From Diadophis punctatus similis (lineage: Eukaryota > Chordata > Lepidosauria > Squamata > Dipsadidae), in assembly GCA_023053685.1 (NCBI GenBank), contig JALIGW010000005.1, forward strand, positions 36,781,480 to 36,845,479: a stretch of DNA of 64,000 bases, read 5' to 3'. The notes beneath the pieces were generated by a model. That model made no database searches, was not told the DNA's origin, and was given only the letters and a program-made list of their open reading frames with translations. Both the position numbers and the translations under genes were made by a program. Shown here one piece after another: positions 24,085 to 35,967 of this stretch (position 1 is the stretch's first letter; each line of letters begins with the position of its first letter).

Positions 24085-25023
24085 CATAATGATTATGGTG
24101 TTAATTTTAGCTGGATCTAAATGTTCACTCCTTTCCAGAATTAAATGGTTGACATTTGGCCAGCTAGTCTATCTTGCAGCTCAAATTAACTCACAAGCTG
24201 ATTGTTGTGGCAATAAAGTGAGTGGATGCTGCCTAAAGCTCTCAGAAATTACGTTTAAATAAATGGTATAAAAATAAATAATAAAGCACATCTAAGCCTC
24301 ATGGGTCAAGTGGCTCAGCAAGTTATTCTCTGACTCTGGTTGGCTAAGGAAATGATTTTATTAAAAAATGTTTCAATACATAGAAAAACATGATTTTTAG
24401 GTAATGAATGAAGATATATAGCTTTCTTTCTTTATAGGGGATGTTTGATTGTGACACTTTTTCATCTTTATGTGGATTTGTGACCACTATCATGTGAATT
24501 CAGCAGAGTCGCATAATGGCGAACAGTTTTGGACAATTACCCAAAATAAAGGCTTGATTCAGAAGTCCTGAAGAATAAAGACACCTGATGGCCTGTTGAA
24601 TCACGCACTGCAATGCATGTGCCAAGTATAAGCTGATGGGGGCAGGGAACCATCCACAGCACAAGAAGGGGATTAAGCAATCTGCTAATAACTAGTTCCT
24701 GCTTTTGAACTATATAGGTCATAAATTAAAAGCTATTGGGGAATAATCCATAACCTCTGCCAAATTGTGTGCCCACAGTGATTATTTAATATTTAGTTTT
24801 GTAAAAAATTATTCCTCTCACAATAGCATCAGTAGAAAAAAATCTATGTGTTCATGCCATGGCAAACTTCATGCATTTAACTTTCAAGATGCTGAAAGAG
24901 AAACATTTGATTTAATTAAATATAAATGGTTTTTCTTCCTACACATTGCAAAATTTATGTTCCAGTTTCATCTGGCTAACGAGATGAATGTACCTTAATA
25001 TGTAACAGAAAATAATTATATAG
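24084..25023. other. Unassigned non-coding DNA
   Basis: No supported gene or repeat. Confidence 0.55.
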
Positions 25024-25070
25024 ATGTTTGTTTGTTTGTTTGTTCGTTCGTTCATTCGTTCATTCATTCT
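25024..25070. repeat. (TTTG)n(TTCG)n(TTCA)n microsatellite
   Basis: Tetranucleotide run starting gtttgtttgtttg and drifting to ttcgttcattcg and ttcattcattc. Confidence 0.9.
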
Positions 25071-25106
25071 TAATTTTCTCTTTTACTACTTTGGGTGTCA
25101 TGGGAT

Positions 25107-26335
25107 ATTTATTTATTTATCAAATTTATAGACCACCACCTCACTTTCTAAGTCATTAAGGGTGTTTTAAGGTAAAAAACATAAAATCCATGCAAAAATA
25201 AACTAAGTGTGAAGACAGGGAGAGTTCCCCCAAGCCACCAATCACCACCGGGGTTCCTCTTGGATCCCTAATCTAGTTGACTGAGCTAGATCTTAACACT
25301 CTTTCAGAAAGTCAGAAGAGTGGGGGCCAGCTTCACCTGGGCAGGGGGCAACATAGCATGGGGACAACAGCAGAGAAGGCTCTTTTCCTAGATCCCACCA
25401 ATTGAAATTCTTTTGCAGACGGGGTCAATATATGCTCCTTCTTCCTGATCTGGTAGGATTTGTCAATATAATTGGGAGAAGAATGTGCTCAGATAATCTA
25501 AGCCCATTCCATGATGGGCTTAAAGGTCATAAACAACATTTTGAATTGGACCTGGAAGCAAACTGACACTCAGCCACTTCAAATAGATATTTAAAAGGAG
25601 CAGAAAGAGCTCTGAGCTCTGTGGAGATCCTACAAAGCAGGGGCTGCAGGCCAGGGGTGACATTCAAATTTTCCCCTACCAGTTCTGTGGGCGTGGCTTG
25701 GTGGGCATTGCTTGGTGGGGGGTCATGTGGCTGAGTGGCCATGGCCAACTTGACAACACTCACGGCCACACCCACATAACCAACAGAAAAGTTTGGCATT
25801 CAACCTGGCTGCTTCTCGCCTCCTTCTCATGTTTGCTCTGTGTGTATGAGAAGGAGGAGAGAAGGAGTGAGTGGGAGGGGAGGGGCAGGGCGGGGCCAGT
25901 CAGTGGTGTGATTTACTGGTTCTCCGAACTGCGCATAATCGCCGCCACTGAATTTCACCCCTGCTGCAGGCTCTTGTACCCTATCAACAATGAATGGAAC
26001 TGACTTCAGAGGAAGGAAGTGAACCAGCACAAAAAGGTGCCCCACTTTCAACTCCCACAGGACCCAAAAGGATATCAGATTGATGGTATCAAAAGCTACC
26101 AAAAGTTCAAGGAGAACCAGGATAGATCCACTACCCCCATCCCACTCTCAGGGGCCCAGACAATCCATTTCATCCCTAATTCTCTGATGCTGTAATGTCA
26201 ACACTTTCTCAACCAAGTTTTCTAAGAAGGGAAGGTGAGAGACTGGAGGAAATTGTCGAGGATAGTAGGGTACAGTGAAGGCTTCCTGAAGACAAAGTAC
26301 TCCAGTGCCTCTTTACATAGAGTCAGGAATACCCA
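25107..26335 (-). mobile_element. Antisense L2-like LINE with internal deletion
   Basis: On the minus strand LLELLVAFDTI (RT motif A region, usual form LDLSAAFDTI) lies near 26090. The copy then jumps, without the YADD region, to VQFKMLFMTFKP near 25520-25560. It ends in a 3' box (gtggtctataaatttg) and an (AAAT)-type tail at 25107-25125. It is therefore internally deleted by roughly 300 codons, with several stops. A hAT element (25652-25963) is inserted in it. Confidence 0.7.
25652..25963. mobile_element. Non-autonomous hAT element inside L2 LINE
   Basis: 312 bp. The left end reads caggggtgacattcaaat and the right end actgaatttcacccctg. It is flanked by an exact 8-bp duplication ctgcaggc (25644-25651, 25964-25971). 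Removing one duplication restores continuous LINE sequence. The interior contains gtgggcgtggcttgg-type tracts. It encodes no protein. Confidence 0.9.
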
Positions 26336-27289
26336 CCCCGCATGATGAATTAATAATCATTAATTCATACACAGAAAGTGAATATCATTCATTCCTAATG
26401 CATTTAGAGTTAACTTTTTAGAATAGCATCTTAGCTCCATTCAGTCAAAAATTTTGATATTGGTATTAATAATTTATTTCCCAATTATTTTCTGAATAAC
26501 GTAATACCATTGAAGAATGGGTTTTGTATGTTTAAACCAAAGCCTTTTTTCCATTACTTCTTCCAAACGTGAAACATTAGGACATAAAATTTAACATAAA
26601 TTGTACATTTAACTTCACGGGAGAGAACACGTAAGAACAAATCTTACACACATAAGCATACATGCTTCATCAAAAATTATTGCATCCATTTTAGAAGATA
26701 TATGGAACAAATGTATTAAGCGTCTACAAAAACAAGAAACACTGTTCATGATCTTTCACAGTTACAGTGTCACGCTATAGTCCAATTACCAGCCTGAGCT
26801 GCACTAATTTGCTGGCAGACTGGAATGGCAAATTGTTCATTTCAAATGTCTGATAGACACAGCATAACTGAAGTTACAAATTATAGCAGTATAGTTTTAA
26901 AATGTATTTACATAATGAAAATAGATTGGGCATTTCACAACAAACCAATGACCTCTTTGAAATTTAGCATTCCTTATCTGGAGATAAACTCAAGTAAGAA
27001 TAAGTCTGATAACTATAAGACTCAATGTTATTCGTATATTACACATATTGTAGATATGGAGAGCTGCCTAAACTAGAGAAAAACCAATACTTATTTATTA
27101 AGAAGGCAATTACTTATGTAACTTTTTTATCATTCTTACCAACAGATCAAAGTTGCCCAAATAGATTTTTCCCAATACATGGTCACAATTAACTGACATT
27201 TTAAAGTTTGAACAATTCCCTTTCCAATTCCCTGTTGTGGTGCCTGCATACAGGTACTGAATGTAGAATAGTAGGTTGTTGTATAAAGT
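26336..27289. other. Unassigned non-coding DNA
   Basis: No supported gene or repeat. Confidence 0.55.
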
Positions 27290-27294
27290 TATAA

Positions 27295-28280
27295 TGTTGT
27301 TAAAAGGAACTGTTTAAACAAGTAAGTATAGAGCCAGACAGCTTTTAAAATGTATGGTAAGTAGAAAGGGGGAGGTGTTTATCCCAGTGCTCCAGGGAGG
27401 GGGTAGATGACATCATAAGAGACAGTCAATCGGATCATAGATAGCAGGGCCAGGAACTATAAAAGGCCTGGCTGAGAGAGATATGGAGCTCTCTGTTATA
27501 TTATGTGGTATTTGCCAAAGGAGGGAAGTTTTAGTGAGAAGAGCTGTGAAGAAGGCTCTCTGTCTGTATTAGTGAGAAGAGCTGAAGAAAGCTCTCTGTT
27601 TTGTGTGATCTTCCATGAGGGAAGGATTTAGTGAGGAGTGCTGTGAAGAGCTGAGGGAAGCTCTGTTATGTGGTAAATCTCAGGAGGGAAGGCTTAGTGT
27701 GGAAAGCTGAGGAGCTCTGTGTGTGACTTCCAAAGAAGGAAGATTTATAGAGAATCTCTGCCTGAATTTGACTATCCAAGAGGGAAGTTGACAGGAGAGA
27801 AAAGATAGGCCTTAGGCAGTTCTGTGGGAAGCAGGAACCAGGGTCAGGGAACAAGATTGATTGATATATATTGAGTAATCTGTAGATAGAGATAAACAGT
27901 GAAACGTGCTCTTATCTATAGGCCTAGAAACAAAGAAGAATTGGATTTGCTTAGATTTAGTCAGGAAAGCAAGGAGAATCTATTGAGGGGAAGAAGAGAA
28001 AAGAAAGAATTAAATAAGCTGCTTGTGGCTTTAACAAATTCACTTGACAATTACTGAGAAGTTGTATTTAAATAAACTGTTTACTAGTTTGTTAAAGAAA
28101 CATGTCAATGTCTGTCTATTACACACATAAAGCAAATCTCAAACAATCCTGCAGAGCTTAGAGATATTGAAGAAGAAGTAAAAAGCAAGCCTCTAAAGAG
28201 AGAGAGAAGTGAAACAGAGGGTGCAACCCTTGGTCAGGGAGATATAAAAGGAAAATTAAACACAAATCGCTACCAAGACA
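27295..28280 (+). mobile_element. Possible LTR (TATA box, tandem repeats, poly(A) signal)
   Basis: A candidate 986-bp LTR with ends TGTTGT and AAGACA and a possible 5-bp duplication tataa (27290-27294, 28281-28285). Internal features are in LTR order: ctataaaagg at 27457-27466 as a TATA box, then imperfect repeats of about 60 bp (agaagagctgtgaag and gaagctctctg units, 27490-27760), then aataaa at 28071-28076. The duplication is AT-rich and could be chance, so the boundaries are weak. No gag or pol sequence adjoins it. Confidence 0.45.
27457..27466 (+). promoter_or_regulatory. TATA-box-like element in candidate LTR
   Basis: ctataaaagg, a close TATA match, lies just upstream of the repetitive agagctct-rich leader. 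If the LTR call is right, transcription would start about 25-30 bp downstream. Confidence 0.4.
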
Positions 28281-28804
28281 TATAAAACAATAAACCTGAC
28301 TGGAAGGGGATGGGTGGCATCCCCCGCACCTGTGTAATGGAAAGCACAAGTCCCAAGCAGAAGTAGAGAATTAGAATCCTAGTGAAATATTACTTCATTT
28401 TTTATTTGAAAACAAAAAATCACAAAAATCCAGGAAATGAAAAAAATGAGAGCTTTTGTGCTGTCATCTACAATTTTATTTCTATTATCCTTTATCTTAG
28501 AGTTTGTTAATAGCTCCCATTTTATGGTTCTTTGCAAATGGCTTTTCTTAGAGTAGCAATTGTTAATCAAATATCATTCTTTTAGATGTCTGTTAACCTT
28601 TCTCTTTGCTGACATCTTCTTATTGAAATGAAATACATGAAATTAGAATGTTCTCTTTCCTTCCCCTCATGTACATTTACATGCACATATTAAAAATGTG
28701 ATTGTATTTTAATTTCTTCTCTTGATTTTGACACAATTTGTATATTCCTTCAGGTTTAAAATATGGTACCAATAGTAATTTGGTGCAATTTCAAAATATC
28801 TGGA
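28281..28804. other. Unassigned non-coding DNA
   Basis: No supported gene or repeat. Confidence 0.5.
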
Positions 28805-29130
28805 CCACCATTTGAACACTAATCTTGATTGCAGAAAATACGGCTTCTGCAATAGAGTAGTAAATGTCTGGAACACTTTACCTGATCCTGTTGTCAGTTT
28901 CTCTAACCCCCATACCTTTTACCTTAAACTGTCTACCGTGGACCTTACACGTTTCTTAAGTGGTCCCTAAGGGGGCGTGCATAAGCGCACCAACGTGCCT
29001 ACCATCCCTGTCCTATTGTACCCATTTGTATGTACTCGTTTTATGTGTTTAAGGCTATGCTTTGCTTCTTTATATCCATTTATTTGTTTCATTGTTTCAT
29101 GTGTCCTGTTTCCTTGCACTTGTTGACAAA

Positions 29131-29177
<47 letters not shown>

Positions 29178-29178
29178 A
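28805..29178 (+). mobile_element. CR1-group LINE, ORF2 C-terminus and 3' UTR
   Basis: Translates to NLDCRKYGFCNRVVNVWNTL, PDPVVSFSNPHTF and LSTVDLTRFL, then the stop and the UTR phrase gggggcgtgcataagcgcac. It ends cttgttgacaaataaa running into an (AAAT)n tail (29127-29178). Sister copies are at 33117-33605 (minus) and 40086-40985. Clade placement within the CR1/L3/Jockey group is uncertain. Confidence 0.75.
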
Positions 29179-29262
29179 CGCCATCAGCATTGACAAAATC
29201 ACTATCAGTCAATTGCAAAAGGCAGCTTTGCTTGGAAAAGTTACATACTGTGACAATATTAG

Positions 29263-29605
29263 ATTTATTATTAGAGTTGGAAGGGATCTTGTAGGTCATC
29301 TAGTCCAACCCCCTGCTCAAGCAGGAGTTCCTACACCATTTGAGACAGATGGCAGTCCAGTCTCCCCTTGAAGGTCGCAAGTGTTGGGGCTCTCACAACC
29401 TCCGCTGGCAAGCTGTTCCACTGGCCGATCGCTCTCACCGTCAGAAAGTTTCTCCTCACTTCCAGGTTGAATCTCTCCTTGGTCAGCAATATCTTTAACA
29501 CCATCAAACAACATCTGCCAATCCCAGGTCCTCTGGAAGGTCCTTGGGAATAGGTAGATAAAAATGCCAAATTCAGTCTAAACGTCTGGTTGACTGGGCA
29601 ACCAA
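29263..29605 (-). mobile_element. CR1 LINE ORF2 C-terminus and 3' end
   Basis: The minus-strand frame ends RRNFLTVRAIGQWNSLP, then AEVVRAPTLATFKGRLD, the typical CR1 ORF2 C-terminus. It is followed by the short CR1 3' UTR (gggggttggactagatgacc and aagatcccttcc). Only about 340 bp remains, a usual length for 5'-truncated CR1. It lies about 85 bp from the LINE tail at 29178. Confidence 0.85.
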
Positions 29606-30864
29606 CCACAATAATAATGGTTTCACATGAATTTATTTTTATTAAATGGAGCTCATGATTCTAGTTACTAGATTTTTTAAAAGGCAAAGGTTCCTGTTTG
29701 TACATAACACTAAGCTAAGTATGGCTGAAAGCATTTTTTAAAAGTCTGGATTAGACAACTAGTTCAGACAAATTCAGATAATTAGTAGAAGCATACCAGG
29801 GTTGTATTATTACAACCGTTCCAGAATATTGCCATTTATGAGAAGTAAGCAACATAATAAAACTATTAATGGCACAGTTTAAATAAGTATTTATTTACTG
29901 ACTTTTACTGACTTACAAATGAGTTTATGAATCAGACAAGAAATATTTTGAGATTATTACAGTAATCAAGCATTATTGGGGATCTGTCTTAATATTACCC
30001 AGCAAAAAGCATTAAGCAGTCAGTTTTATGTTTCCATCACATGAGCTGAGACTATTTCTAATAACACAGGCTTCTTTGTCAAACTCTATATGCTGCTCCA
30101 TATATAAGTATACTCATTCATATGATGCACTATCTGAAAAATAACTTAGAGAATTTTTTTTCTAAAACTCCACATATCTATATTTTCAAGAGAATTTTCA
30201 ATGTCAGGATTGTTCTGTGATGGAAAAAAAATCACACTGTGTATATACAGTGCTTTCATAAAACCCAATTCCAGACACAGCCTAAAGCACAGTCATAAAC
30301 CAGCAATAAGTGTGTCAGAAAACAAGGTTTTAATAGAAATGGATAGCAGAGGCAAAGGGGTGTGGCACTTTTGATCTTGAGCATTTGAAACAACTTACTG
30401 AACAATATACTTGACAAACAGTAAAGACTATGGGACACTGGTGGAATCTGTGTATCATTTGAACATAGCAAGGAATTTACAATGAGAGATCAAATCATAA
30501 GCTGGCAAATATAATTATGTCCCATTGTAATTGGCAATAGTGGATGGTTGAGAGTAAAATCATTTTTAAAAAAACCAGCCCAATGAAGAGCATCATTTGT
30601 ATAGTGCCGCATTAGTGGAATGATTGGAGGAGATTATAGAAGCTGTATAAGTAAATGCCCTAAAATAAAATGTGCTCTTTTAACTGCCTATTAACTTAGC
30701 TTAGCTGCTTACCAACAAATACATGTTTAGAGGCTTGTTGTAGGCTGTTAAGGTCCAAGGTGGCAAGCTGATTTGCTTCTGAAAAAGGAATGACATTCTA
30801 GATCTCAATATTCCAATTTGAAATTCAGCACACACTCACATGAGAAAGCCTGTAATGGACAGTA
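29606..30864. other. Unassigned non-coding DNA
   Basis: AT-rich, with no supported feature. Confidence 0.55.
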
Positions 30865-31930
30865 TCAGTTGAATCTTTTGGATACTCTTCCCATATAGAC
30901 ATTGCAGTAATTCAATCTGGGGGTGACTAGGGCATAAGCAGGGCCTGCTGATCCAAGAACAGGCACAATTAGTGCACAAGATGGAGCTGTGCAAGACTCA
31001 CTTAGCCACAACGGCCACCTGTTCCTCGAGAAGGAGCTATGATCTAGGAGGACATCCTGATTGCACACAGGGTGTAGTGCAATCTAGTGTGGTGCAATTC
31101 TATCCAACACCAAAGCATGGTCCTGGAAACATTAGGCCCCAAACTGCAGAGCCATTGAGTCTTGCCAGTGTTCAGCTGAAGCTTGTGGTTTCCCATCCAG
31201 ACCATCACAGTCTTGAGACACTAGGATAAGACATTCATGGCATCATTTAATTTGCCAGGGGTGAACATATATAATTTGTATCGTTGGCATACTGATGATA
31301 CTTCACTCCATCGCAACACAGGAGTTCATTCAGCAAGCTTCAAGTAGATGTTAAAAATCAGAGGAGAGAGCACCCAACCCTATGATACCTCACAGAGTAG
31401 GAGCCAGGGGTCCCAATCATCACTGACTGGCATTGAAGGAGGTGAACTAGCCTGGCTCTGTGTCACCCATCCCCAATCCTCTGAACTGATCCAGAAGGAT
31501 ACCACGGTCATTGGTATCAAAAGCCATCAAGAAGATGCACTTTCCTCTTCCACCTACTAAAGAAGTCATCCAAAAGTGCAATAATGCCAGTTCCATTCCA
31601 TACCTGGATCCTGTCTGAAAAAGTTCCAGATAATCCACTTCCTACAAGGCCATCTGCAACTGTTGCACATCCACCTTGCCAAGAAAGGAAGATGAGATAT
31701 TGGATGAAAATTGTCCTGTTTGGTGGGATTCAGCAATAGCTTCTTGAGGAGGGAGCAATCTAAGGCTTCTTTAAGAGGAAAAGGAACAACTCTCTCACAG
31801 AAGAATTAACCATGCCCACAACCCACTCGCATGAAAACCCCCAGGATGAAATAAGGGTGGAGAAGTATTGGTGTTTTGCCGCCCTTGCCACCACAAGGTA
31901 GGCCTTATTAGCACTCTCATCTCTATAGTA
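30865..31930 (-). mobile_element. Antisense L2-like LINE, RT domain remnant
   Basis: In minus-strand order: VLSPLIFNIYLKLAE-like residues near 31330-31370, then HQYANDTNYICS near 31270-31300 (the YADD box with D changed to N), and finally ALVTPRLNYCNVYMG near 30885-30930. Near 31520 ggcttttgatacca corresponds to AFDT of motif A. The order and spacing are those of an L2 RT. The 3' part after NYCNVYMG is missing. Confidence 0.7.
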
Positions 31931-32446
31931 AAAATAGTTTTAATATTCATAACTCTGGTTTCTTAGTCTGGTATATCTTAAAGGGCTAACATCTTCTTTT
32001 CGGAAACACCAACAGCAGTGAAACAACCAAGAATTAATTTCTCATGTTATGGGAAGATTCGGATCCTTTGTCTCAATTACCCTGCTGCAAACAAGGAGTA
32101 ATTAGAATGAACTATAGGTATATCTGTGGCCATAATTATTCTTTTGTTGCTTACTGCCTTCAGACTGAAGATGTGTAAAAGGAAGATAAAAAAGGAATGA
32201 CATCTAACTAGGCAACAGTGACAAAGTCTTTTTCCTATAAAGTTCATTACACCTAGTGCGATAACATATTAGCATTTCCTTGAAATTTATTTGTAAGAAT
32301 TCTGTTAGTTCAGTTTCATAAAGAATATAGTTCAGATTCTAAAACCTTTGAGAAACCTTTAGGAATGCAAGACATTGTCCAGTGGTTTAGGGCCCAAGCT
32401 TGCAAAAGATCAAGGCCTGAGGATTCAAGTCAATTACCACTAATAC
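31931..32446. other. Unassigned non-coding DNA
   Basis: No supported gene or repeat. Confidence 0.5.
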
Positions 32447-32454
32447 CTAGTATC

Positions 32455-32758
32455 CAGTGGTGGGTTCCTATCGGTGCGGTGTGGAGCGCAGCTCCGGTAG
32501 GAGCCCGTCAATGATGTCATTTTCTGGCACTTCTCCGCATCCTGAGCTGTCGGGAAAAAGCCCTACCACCCGCCCTTGTTTCAATACAGACCTTTATTCT
32601 TCCTCTGAAACACAGCTGAGAAGCTCCTCAGCTGTGTGTCTGCTTGTAATGTCATCCTAAGCATGCGTGGAAGTGAAATCGCCCGATGGAATGCGAGTTC
32701 ACTTCTGCGCATGCTCGCGATGCACACCAGTAGCAAAAATAACCGGAACCCTCCGCTG
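32455..32758. mobile_element. Non-autonomous hAT element (CAGNGGTGGGTT family), copy 2
   Basis: 304 bp. Left end cagtggtgggttcctatcgg; right end ccggaaccctccgctg. It has an exact 8-bp duplication ctagtatc (32447-32454, 32759-32766). It is CpG-rich and contains ctgcgcatgctcgcg. No coding capacity. Confidence 0.9.
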
Positions 32759-32799
32759 CTAGTATCTCTCCCACAAATTTATCTCTTCATCATTTGCTT

Positions 32800-33060
32800 C
32801 AGTGGTGGATTGCTGCCGGTTCGGACCGGTTCTTTAGAAACAGTAGAGAAAATTTACCGCCCCTCGCCAAACCAGCAGTGATGACCGGCAGTCCATGTTC
32901 CCAAACCGGTCCTCCGGTCACTGCAGCTTGAAAAAAAAAACCTCTGCGCATGCGCAAAGGCTTCTGCATGTGTGAAGAGGGTCATTTCTGGGTGTTTTGC
33001 GCAAAATGTGCACTTCCGTCACGATGCGACGGTAGGGAAGGTAAGTGGAACCCACCCCTG
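32800..33060. mobile_element. Non-autonomous hAT element (CAGNGGTGGGTT family), copy 3
   Basis: 261 bp. Left end cagtggtggattgctgccgg; right end ggaacccacccctg. The duplication atttgctt / ttttgctt (32792-32799, 33061-33068) has one mismatch. The interior contains tgcgcatgcgca at 32945-32956. It lies 41 bp from copy 2; each has its own duplication, so they are separate insertions. Confidence 0.85.
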
Positions 33061-33116
33061 TTTTGCTTGTTTGTCTTTTATCAACACATTGGAACCTTAG
33101 TCTGCTACTAAAACTT

Positions 33117-33605
33117 TTTTACTTGTGTTTATTTTATTTATTTATTTATTTATTTATTTTTTATTTTTTAGTTGTTTGTATGAACATAACAAAAGTAAAA
33201 AAAAGTACCGATAAAAGAGGACAATAGGACAGTAGGACAGGGACGGTAGGCACAGTGGTGCGCTTATGCACACCCCTTACAAACCTCTTAGAAATGGGGA
33301 GAGCTCTACTGTAGACAGTCTAAGGTTAAAGTTTTGGGGGTTTGGGGAAGAAACCACAGAGTCAGGTAGTGCACTCCAGGCATAGATCACTCTGTTGCTG
33401 AAGTCGTATTTTCTGCAGTCGAGTTTGGAGCGGTTTACATTAAGTTTGAATATATTACGTGCTCGTGTATTGTTGTGGTTGAAGCTGAAGTAATCATTGA
33501 CAGGAAGGACTTTTTGATATATGATTTTATGAACTACATTTAGATCAGATCGGAGGCGACGTAGTTGTAGATTGTCTAATCCCAATATTTCAAGTCTGGT
33601 GGAAT
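33117..33605 (-). mobile_element. CR1-group LINE, ORF2 C-terminus and 3' UTR
   Basis: Read on the minus strand: LGLDNLQLRRLRSDLNVVHK, IIYQKVLPVNDYFSFN, NRSKLDCRKYDFSNRVIYAW, ALPDSVVSSPNP and LSTVELSPFL. After the stop come the UTR phrase gtgcataagcgcacc and an (AAAT)-type tail at 33129-33160. The C-terminal 102 residues are open, so this copy is less decayed than its sisters. Its 5' truncation point is about 33605. Confidence 0.8.
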
Positions 33606-34998
33606 AAGGTATATTTATTGTGTGTGTGTGACATCAACAAACCATTCTATCCCTCATTCAGCAGGTTCATGTTTAGATATCTTTATAAATATAAGAAGGC
33701 CAACTCTATTTTGGGGCAGTCCCCCCCCCTTAATTCCCTAACTGCAGCAAAGAAGACTACAAAAGTCACCTTCTTTTTTTCCCCTCCCTGAGGTGTGAGA
33801 TGGGGAAAATCTCCAGGGGTGTGATTGGGGTTGGAGTCATTGTGGATAAACTCAGCTACCCAACACCGGCTCATTTGCCTTCTTTTTCTCCCTCCTTGCA
33901 GTGTGGCCGCATGTTGTGAGAACTACAGAGGAGAAACAGATAGGAATTTCTAAAGAAGCTCTATTTTCCCAGTCTCCCTGCAATTTTCTCAGTTTCAGAG
34001 TTAAAGAAATTCAACTAACTTCCCAATATGCAACTTGCACACATTTGGAACTTAATTTAAACCAAACTGTTTAGGCTAAATATAACATTTCTGGATTAAC
34101 AAAGTGTAAATTTCTCTTTGCTGCCAGCTAGAAATCCTCCAGATTTTTAGACCTCAGCTATGATAATTAGATAGCTTGCTATGTAAGCTAAAGCACTGAC
34201 ACAACTAATTCTGACCGCCACCCACCCACCCAGAATTAGGTATATTGCCTGTATAATGTATACTATATCCTCCCTAGTCTACAAGCAAATGAAAACAAAT
34301 CTCTTATAGAAATCAAACATCAAGAGAACTTGAATGAAAGAAAAGCCAAACTATAAATTTTGTTTTCTGGATAAAATCCCAAGGATTTTACCTTTAAGCA
34401 GCCTTTAAATTGCCATTAGCAAAGTGAATTCCCACCCCAAGATGGTTTATCCAGACAGAGTTCTCCATCTGTCTAGCATTTGTTCAGCTGTATAGTATGA
34501 CAAATGGAGCCAGATGTGAAATCCTCCACAGGCAAGTCACCCTTGGCGGGTGATACACACAAACAGACAGACACACTGGCAGATGATAACTGCGTGCAGT
34601 TTGATGAAACCAAATTACCCATCTTGGCAACATCTGCTTTTTCCTTCCAGGTGTTTGAATCTGATTCTCTTCAGTTAAGCTACTTGGGCACTTAGAAAAT
34701 TACAGCTAGTTAATTTTTTAATTTGCTGGGGGGAAGAAAAAGAGTATAAACAGGTTCTGTTTGTCATCTTTGCAAACCTTGCCTGCAGAAAACAGCCATG
34801 TAAGAAGATAGTTCTGCAGTCATTTGGCTCTGAAGAGTCTACTGCTTAGCAATATATTGATTGTTAAGTCTCCTGGCTGAATGTTTCTTAGAATACTTAC
34901 TCCATCAATAAATGCTAATGGTTAGGAGATAACATCCTGATAGCTACAGAACCTCCATGAAGCTGTGTTCACACACCATCCTTAACCAGATTAAATGA
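33606..34998. other. Unassigned non-coding DNA
   Basis: No supported gene or repeat. A short (TG)n run lies near 33622 and a C-rich acccacccaccc run near 34220. Confidence 0.55.
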
Positions 34999-35006
34999 AG
35001 TCCTAC

Positions 35007-35384
35007 CAGGGGTGGATTTCACTTACCTTCGCCACCAGTTCGCGTTGCGATGTTTCACGCATGCGCGCATCCCCTCGCGCGATTTCACTTCCACGCATGC
35101 TCAGAAGGTGGATTCAGCCTGAAACACAGCCGAGGAGCTCATCAGCTGTGCTTCGGGCAAAGAAATAAAGGTCAGTATTAACCCGGGGGCAGGCGGGAGG
35201 GTTTTTTTCAAAGCACAGAACACTGTGAAGCCATCCAAATACAGGAAAATCGGCCAAAAATTCAGGAAAAAAGATGGCGGCAAGCACGGACCAGCAGACA
35301 AAACCGAATCTGTGATGCCAAAAATTACATCACCAGCGGGTCACTAACGGTTCGGGCGATCTGGTCCGGAGGAACCCACCCATG
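35007..35384. mobile_element. Non-autonomous hAT element (CAGNGGTGGGTT family), copy 4
   Basis: 378 bp. Left end caggggtggatttcacttac; right end ggaggaacccacccatg. The duplication agtcctac / agtcccac (34999-35006, 35385-35392) has one mismatch. The interior has acgcatgcgcgcatcccctcg and cacagctgaggagctc-type palindromic pieces. Non-coding. Confidence 0.85.
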
Positions 35385-35817
35385 AGTCCCACCAAACACA
35401 ATGTGATAAGCTTGATTATTAATTTTAGTGAAGCATTCTGACAGCCAGTTTGTTGTGGTGATTAAGGCACTGGGCTAGAAACTGAAATATCATGAAACTT
35501 TGTCCCACTTGAGGCACAAAGCAAGGTGCCTTGGGACAGTCATTTGCTTTCAGCCTAAGAAAGCAGACCACTTATGAAATCCTGCTAAGAAACCTACATG
35601 ACTTATCTAGCCAATCATCCAGAGTCAACAATGACTTGAAGACACACACACACACACACACAAACTTTCTTGTGGCATAATGTGCTGTGTAAACCAAACC
35701 CAACTTTTGTGGTTAAGTCATGGTTTAATATATTGAATGAATCCAGAAAATGGGTTAATCCAAAAATCAAGTTAGGCACCTTGTTTGAAAGCAGCTTGTC
35801 TTTTTCTTTGAGATATC
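35385..35817. repeat. Unassigned spacer with (CA)n microsatellite
   Basis: A (CA)n run lies at 35641-35662. No other feature was recognised. Confidence 0.7.
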
Positions 35818-35825
35818 TATTAGAA

Positions 35826-35959
35826 CAGGGGTGTCAAACTCGCGGCCCGTGGGCCAGATGCGTCACACGCTGGCCACGCCCATACCCGGTTTAGTGAAGG
35901 GGGAAAAGTCACGATATGTTACTTGACACTGCCGTGATGACGTGGGTTTGACACCCCTG
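35826..35959. mobile_element. Short hAT MITE, GTCAAACTC ends
   Basis: 134 bp. Left end caggggtgtcaaactcgcgg; right end gtttgacacccctg. It has an exact 8-bp duplication tattagaa (35818-35825, 35960-35967). It is the short form of the element type at 12371-12809. Confidence 0.95.
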
Positions 35960-35967
35960 TATTAGAA

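Noticed and set aside
33277..33585. A 102-codon host protein
   Set aside because: The same peptide recurs at 28805 and 40500 and is followed by a LINE 3' UTR and (AAAT)n tail.
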